DNA from: UBA9926 sp913052075 | Lineage (GTDB): Bacteria; Pseudomonadota; Gammaproteobacteria; Pseudomonadales; Azotimanducaceae | Assembly: GCA_913052075.1 (NCBI GenBank) | Contig: CAJXDD010000113.1 | Coordinates: 1-8,686 of the forward strand | Direction of reading: 5' to 3' | Length of the DNA stretch: 8,686 nt | Shown here: positions 6,424 through 8,686 of the stretch, piece after piece | How the letters are laid out: every line of letters begins with the position of its first letter | Numbering within the stretch: position 1 is the stretch's first letter | The notes under the pieces: model-generated | What the model saw: only the letters and a program-made list of their open reading frames with translations | Databases searched by the model: none | What the model was told of the DNA's origin: nothing | Made by a program: the position numbers and the translations under genes

Positions 6424-6936
6424 TTACATCACAGCGGGCTTAGAGGGATCCCAAGCTTCATGGGCTTCCCGCCAGCGATTAAAGGTCGTCAAAATTCGAT
6501 CGGTGATTGAGTGAATTTCAGTAAAACAATGAACGCTCGAGCGCGTGTCGTAATAGCAAGCCCACACACCATCGGCATACAACTCACACGCTTTCTCAAA
6601 TCCCTGTTGGTCTAATACTGATTTGGCACCCTCATAATCCGCCTCAAGTCTCGCAATATGATGCAATCCGAATTCGCCCTCATTAAACATGTCGCGATAG
6701 ATCGATGGCTGATGGTCATGTTGTTGGATGAGTTGGATTTGGCAATGCCCTGCATAGGCAAACGCATAGGAAACGTCTGCCTCAACGGGCTTGCCTCGAT
6801 ATTCGAAACGGTCGGTCTTGTGATGAGGGGCAATGAAAAAAGGGCCAGCTCCCACCGTTTTAGCGAATTGCTCGGCTGACTTTTCCAGGTCCTCAACGAA
6901 ATAAGCGTATTGAAAAATACCCGCAAACCGATCCAT
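6424..6936 (-). CDS. VOC-superfamily protein (glyoxalase/epimerase fold)
   Basis: A 170-aa protein of the vicinal oxygen chelate fold (glyoxalase I, extradiol dioxygenases, methylmalonyl-CoA epimerase). The first module opens with IFQYAYFVEDLEKSAEQF (7-24) and VGAGPFF (28-34); the middle block IQLIQQHDHQPSIYRD (67-82) is typical of an uncharacterised VOC subgroup; the second module starts with GLHHIARL (90-97), where His93 is the likely metal ligand, and TEIH in the C-terminal part supplies a likely Glu ligand. Gln9 sits where other VOC enzymes often have a first-module metal ligand. The reaction is unknown. I chose the ATG at 6936 because AGGAGG sits 6 nt upstream; the frame extends to a TTG at 6969, but the additional 11 residues have no support. 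It is upstream of the monooxygenase gene on the same strand, so the two may share a pathway. Confidence 0.83.
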   Translation of the reverse strand: MDRFAGIFQYAYFVEDLEKSAEQFAKTVGAGPFFIAPHHKTDRFEYRGKPVEADVSYAFAYAGHCQIQLIQQHDHQPSIYRDMFNEGEFGLHHIARLEADYEGAKSVLDQQGFEKACELYADGVWACYYDTRSSVHCFTEIHSITDRILTTFNRWREAHEAWDPSKPAVM

Positions 6937-6942
6937 CTCTCC

Positions 6943-6948
6943 CCTCCT
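6943..6948 (-). promoter_or_regulatory. Strong ribosome binding site that fixes the VOC start
   Basis: On the - strand AGGAGG is followed by six nucleotides and then ATG at 6936. It is a full anti-SD match at good spacing and lies inside the longer open frame, so the longer TTG start at 6969 is unlikely. Confidence 0.8.
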
Positions 6949-7005
6949 CGCGACTGCTTGCCACACCAACTACCAAGATACCCAGTTGCTCGTAGATTGC
7001 GTAAT

Positions 7006-7030
7006 GATTCATCCTTCTGATGAATCTATA
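7006..7030 (-). promoter_or_regulatory. Perfect 8-bp dyad overlapping a -10-like box (candidate operator for VOC/monooxygenase)
   Basis: GATTCATC (7006-7013) and GATGAATC (7019-7026) are perfect inverted repeats separated by 5 nt, a 21-bp site of the size bound by dimeric repressors. On the - strand TATAGA (7030-7025) abuts and overlaps it by two bases, so a transcript would start inside the dyad, about 80 nt upstream of the VOC ATG. No good -35 hexamer was found. The operator reading is inference; no regulator gene is in the window. Confidence 0.42.
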
Positions 7031-7235
7031 TCTGCCGGCAAACTGTGAACTCATTTTGACGACTGGCGTTTTCTTAGCCCGTCACGCCCTTAGCTGTGAC
7101 TAAACCATCGTCTCTCAATACGGGTCAAGCGACTCCGAAAGACCGCCTGGGAACAGAACCAATAGGGAAAGGTACGCGCCTCCCACAAATACATTCATCG
7201 AACCTCATGAGTCAAACGATCAAGTATTCCCCCTT

Positions 7236-7272
7236 GCTTGGATGATCTTGCGCGTACAATATCGCTCCAAGC
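7236..7272 (+). promoter_or_regulatory. Inverted repeat enclosing a TACAAT -10 box upstream of the DUF1295 gene
   Basis: GCTTGGA (7236-7242) and TCCAAGC (7266-7272) are perfect 7-bp inverted repeats across 23 nt. Between them TACAAT (7255-7260) is a 5/6 match to a -10 box. TTGCTT (7234-7239) would be the -35 with a 15-nt spacer, or 17 nt if the -10 is the weaker CAATAT at 7257. Transcription would begin near 7267, about 80 nt upstream of the DUF1295 ATG. Confidence 0.33.
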
Positions 7273-7334
7273 GAAGTCCCTACTTGACCCTTTGCGGCAG
7301 CAATGCGATCAAAATCATCTGATTCATTCAACAA

Positions 7335-7339
7335 AAGGA
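7335..7339 (+). promoter_or_regulatory. Ribosome binding site that fixes the DUF1295 start
   Basis: AAGGA is 8 nt upstream of the ATG at 7348. The upstream in-frame ATG at 7303 has no comparable site and would add 15 polar, charged residues in front of the first membrane helix, so 7348 is preferred. Confidence 0.7.
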
Positions 7340-7347
7340 AAACGCCA

Positions 7348-8226
7348 ATGAATCGCGCCTACCAAATTGTGATCATGGCTTATCTCATTTCGCTTATCGT
7401 GGCCTGCATCGCCTACTTTGGCTCAGACTGGTTTGGGATTAAGGCTCAGGCCGTTTGGGAGCGCCTGCTAATCGCGGATATCGCAGCAACCTTGGTGATA
7501 TTCGGATTCAGCTTCTTTTACAACAATTCCAGTTTCTATGACGCTTACTGGAGCATCGCGCCAATGGCGATATGGATTGTCTTATGCCTCATTCCCGACG
7601 CTTACTCGACCCGGCTTCTACTTTGCGGCTTGATCGTCATGGCTTGGGGTGCACGTCTTACTTTCAACTGGAGTAAGACCTGGGATGACCTCTCAGAAGA
7701 AGATTGGCGATACAGGCGCCTTCAAGCAAATACGGGCAGCGCGTACTGGCTAGTTTCACTGCTTGGCATCCATCTTTTCCCAACGATACTCGTGTTCATT
7801 GGCTGTATTGGCATGATTAGGGTCGCTGAACAACCCGATGCACCTCTCAACTGGCTAGACGCGCTGGCACTGCTGATCGGCGCCGTTAGCATCTGGATTG
7901 AGTCACGCGCAGACACTGCGTTGCACGCCTTTAGAAGCCATCGAACCGATAGGAGCCAACACATTGAAGCATCCGTCTGGCGATGGTGCCGTCACCCTAA
8001 CTATTTAGGTGAGATTGGCGTTTGGGTATCAATCGGTTGCTTTGGTATTGCGTCCGTCCAGCATCTGGATATTTGGGTGCTTGCTGGACCCGTTGTCATG
8101 ATCTTACTGTTTAGTGTGATCAGTATCCCGATGATCGAAAAGAAGCTGATCGAGGACAAGCCCAGTTATCAGGACTACCAGAAAAGAGTGCCCATGCTTC
8201 TCCCTTATGGGCGTCTTTGGAGTTAA
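7348..8226 (+). CDS. DUF1295 membrane protein (steroid 5-alpha-reductase-like fold)
   Basis: A 292-aa polytopic inner-membrane protein. The first helix is at about 6-24. The block YNNSSFYDAYWSIAP at 58-72 is characteristic of DUF1295, followed by further helices, a WRYRRLQANTGSAYW loop, and RHPNYLGE at 215-222, the signature shared with the C-terminal part of steroid 5-alpha-reductases and isoprenylcysteine methyltransferases, where it binds the nucleotide or SAM cofactor. A redox or methyl-transfer role on a lipid-like substrate follows from the family, but bacterial DUF1295 proteins are largely uncharacterised and the reaction is not known. The ATG at 7348 is chosen for its AAGGA site. The gene diverges from the VOC/monooxygenase pair across a shared control region. 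Its TAA overlaps the stop of the convergent gene, so no terminator space exists between them. Confidence 0.88.
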   Translation: MNRAYQIVIMAYLISLIVACIAYFGSDWFGIKAQAVWERLLIADIAATLVIFGFSFFYNNSSFYDAYWSIAPMAIWIVLCLIPDAYSTRLLLCGLIVMAWGARLTFNWSKTWDDLSEEDWRYRRLQANTGSAYWLVSLLGIHLFPTILVFIGCIGMIRVAEQPDAPLNWLDALALLIGAVSIWIESRADTALHAFRSHRTDRSQHIEASVWRWCRHPNYLGEIGVWVSIGCFGIASVQHLDIWVLAGPVVMILLFSVISIPMIEKKLIEDKPSYQDYQKRVPMLLPYGRLWS

Positions 8227-8686
8227 TTCCGCTTCAGGCTAATCGATAGCGTCATTTCGAAAGGTGTCCTTGGCGCAACTAGCGGATTCTTTACGCGAAT
8301 GTCTACATCCACACGCCTCATTCGCTTTCCCGTTTTGAGGCCAACCACCGTCTCACTCTGGGCGGGAACCGTGACCCAATCAGCAGCGTTCAAAAAGCTC
8401 ATGTCGCTCGCGAGCTCAAGGGTCAACGGTAAATCGCTGTGATTCGCTAGCGTAAGTTGGACCACATCCACCGATTTCGGATAACGAGCATTAATCACTT
8501 CGATCAGTGCCGGCATCAGTCTTTCAAGCTGATCCTTCCTAACCATCAGCCAATCTTTGTAGTAAACCACCGTATGACCCGCAAACAACGCTTCTCTCAT
8601 CGCCCTTGGGGACTCGGACTCGGCCTTGTTGAATATGGAATCAGAATTGCGTCTCGGGCTGGTAGTAGCGGTTCGCCCAAATGCCC
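8223..8686 (-). CDS. C-terminal part of a PHP-domain-like (Sb-PDE type) phosphoesterase, cut by the window edge
   Basis: The frame is open from the right edge to the stop at 8223-8225, giving at least 154 residues of a longer protein; the ATG at 8600 is internal, not the start. The segment RRNSDSIFNKAESESPRAMREALFAGHTVVYYKDWLM, spanning roughly 8549-8657, resembles from memory the end of PHP-domain proteins annotated as Sb-PDE family phosphodiesterases, where an equivalent stretch reads like TLIFA-x-SEEAIREALFAGRTVAY followed by a conserved LIG. Beyond it is a beta-rich tail (QLTLANHSDLPLTLEL and SETVVGLKTGKRMRRVDVDIRVKN) that looks like an immunoglobulin-like domain. The metal-binding His/Asp residues would be in the missing N-terminal part, so activity cannot be judged. 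The assignment is by resemblance and moderate. It overlaps the DUF1295 gene by four bases at the stops. Confidence 0.58.
   Translation of the reverse strand, partial: AFGRTATTSPRRNSDSIFNKAESESPRAMREALFAGHTVVYYKDWLMVRKDQLERLMPALIEVINARYPKSVDVVQLTLANHSDLPLTLELASDMSFLNAADWVTVPAQSETVVGLKTGKRMRRVDVDIRVKNPLVAPRTPFEMTLSISLKRN

Larger units (their letters stand above)
6937..7347. other. 411-nt divergent control region between VOC gene and DUF1295 gene
   Basis: No gene is supported. It carries a strong Shine-Dalgarno for the VOC gene at its left end, a perfect 8-bp dyad with an adjoining -10-like TATAGA (7006-7030), a 5-bp dyad GTCAC-N10-GTGAC (7081-7100), and a 7-bp inverted repeat enclosing a TACAAT box (7236-7272) ahead of the DUF1295 gene. 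The sharing of TGATTCAT between the dyad (7005-7012) and 7320-7327, near the DUF1295 start, hints at a common regulator but may be chance. Confidence 0.5.

Noticed and set aside
6246..6443. 65-codon hydrophobic open frame on the + strand
   Set aside because: It starts at TTG with a site only 2 nt away, arises from a pyrimidine-rich stretch that mimics Phe/Tyr/Ser codons, and runs antisense into the end of the VOC gene.
7081..7100. GTCAC-N10-GTGAC dyad considered as a CRP-type site
   Set aside because: A CRP site is TGTGA-N6-TCACA; here the half-sites are in the opposite orientation and arms are only 5 bp, so it is not called.
8601..8686. Possible frameshift near the right edge, because another frame reads WANRYYQPETQ
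   Set aside because: The continuous frame RRNSDSIFNKAESESPRAMREALFAG already fits the PHP-like family pattern without a break.

Overview
The window looks like ordinary chromosome of a free-living, probably marine, gammaproteobacterium. The basis is a TalB-type transaldolase close to the E. coli protein, an even mid-range GC content, enterobacterial-like Shine-Dalgarno sequences and frequent GTG/TTG starts. This placement is an inference from protein resemblance; there is no rRNA or other marker gene here. I see no tRNA, rRNA, CRISPR array, insertion sequence or phage gene.

Layout from left to right: (1) a pentein-superfamily arginine deiminase/dimethylargininase-like hydrolase on the + strand (68-940, TTG start), convergent with (2) transaldolase on the - strand (1016-1954). 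(3) A 288-nt gap holds inverted repeats and a dyad that may be the talB control region. (4) An exported alpha/beta hydrolase on the - strand (2243-3163) diverges from (5) a LysE/RhtB-type amino-acid exporter on the + strand (3422-4024); the 258 nt between them contain a 15-bp tandem duplication. (6) The exporter converges, with only 25 nt between stop codons, on a large flavin monooxygenase of the Baeyer-Villiger/4-hydroxyacetophenone monooxygenase kind (4050-6008, - strand). (7) Upstream of it on the same strand, across a 415-nt structured and purine-biased leader, lies a VOC-fold protein (6424-6936). (8) A 411-nt divergent control region with a perfect 8-bp dyad separates the VOC gene from (9) a DUF1295 membrane protein (steroid 5-alpha-reductase-like C-terminal fold, 7348-8226, + strand). 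(10) This shares a TTAA stop overlap with the C-terminal end of a PHP-domain-like phosphoesterase that runs off the right edge (8223-8686, - strand).

Functionally this is a metabolic neighbourhood. The most coherent unit is VOC protein + flavin monooxygenase, both on the - strand, with the DUF1295 protein diverging from a shared control region; together they could act on a ketone, aromatic or steroid-like substrate, though the substrate cannot be read from sequence. The other genes look like independent single-gene units. No clear novel multi-gene system is visible. The most useful leads are the non-canonical BVMO fingerprint, the VOC-FMO leader, and the dyads in the control regions.
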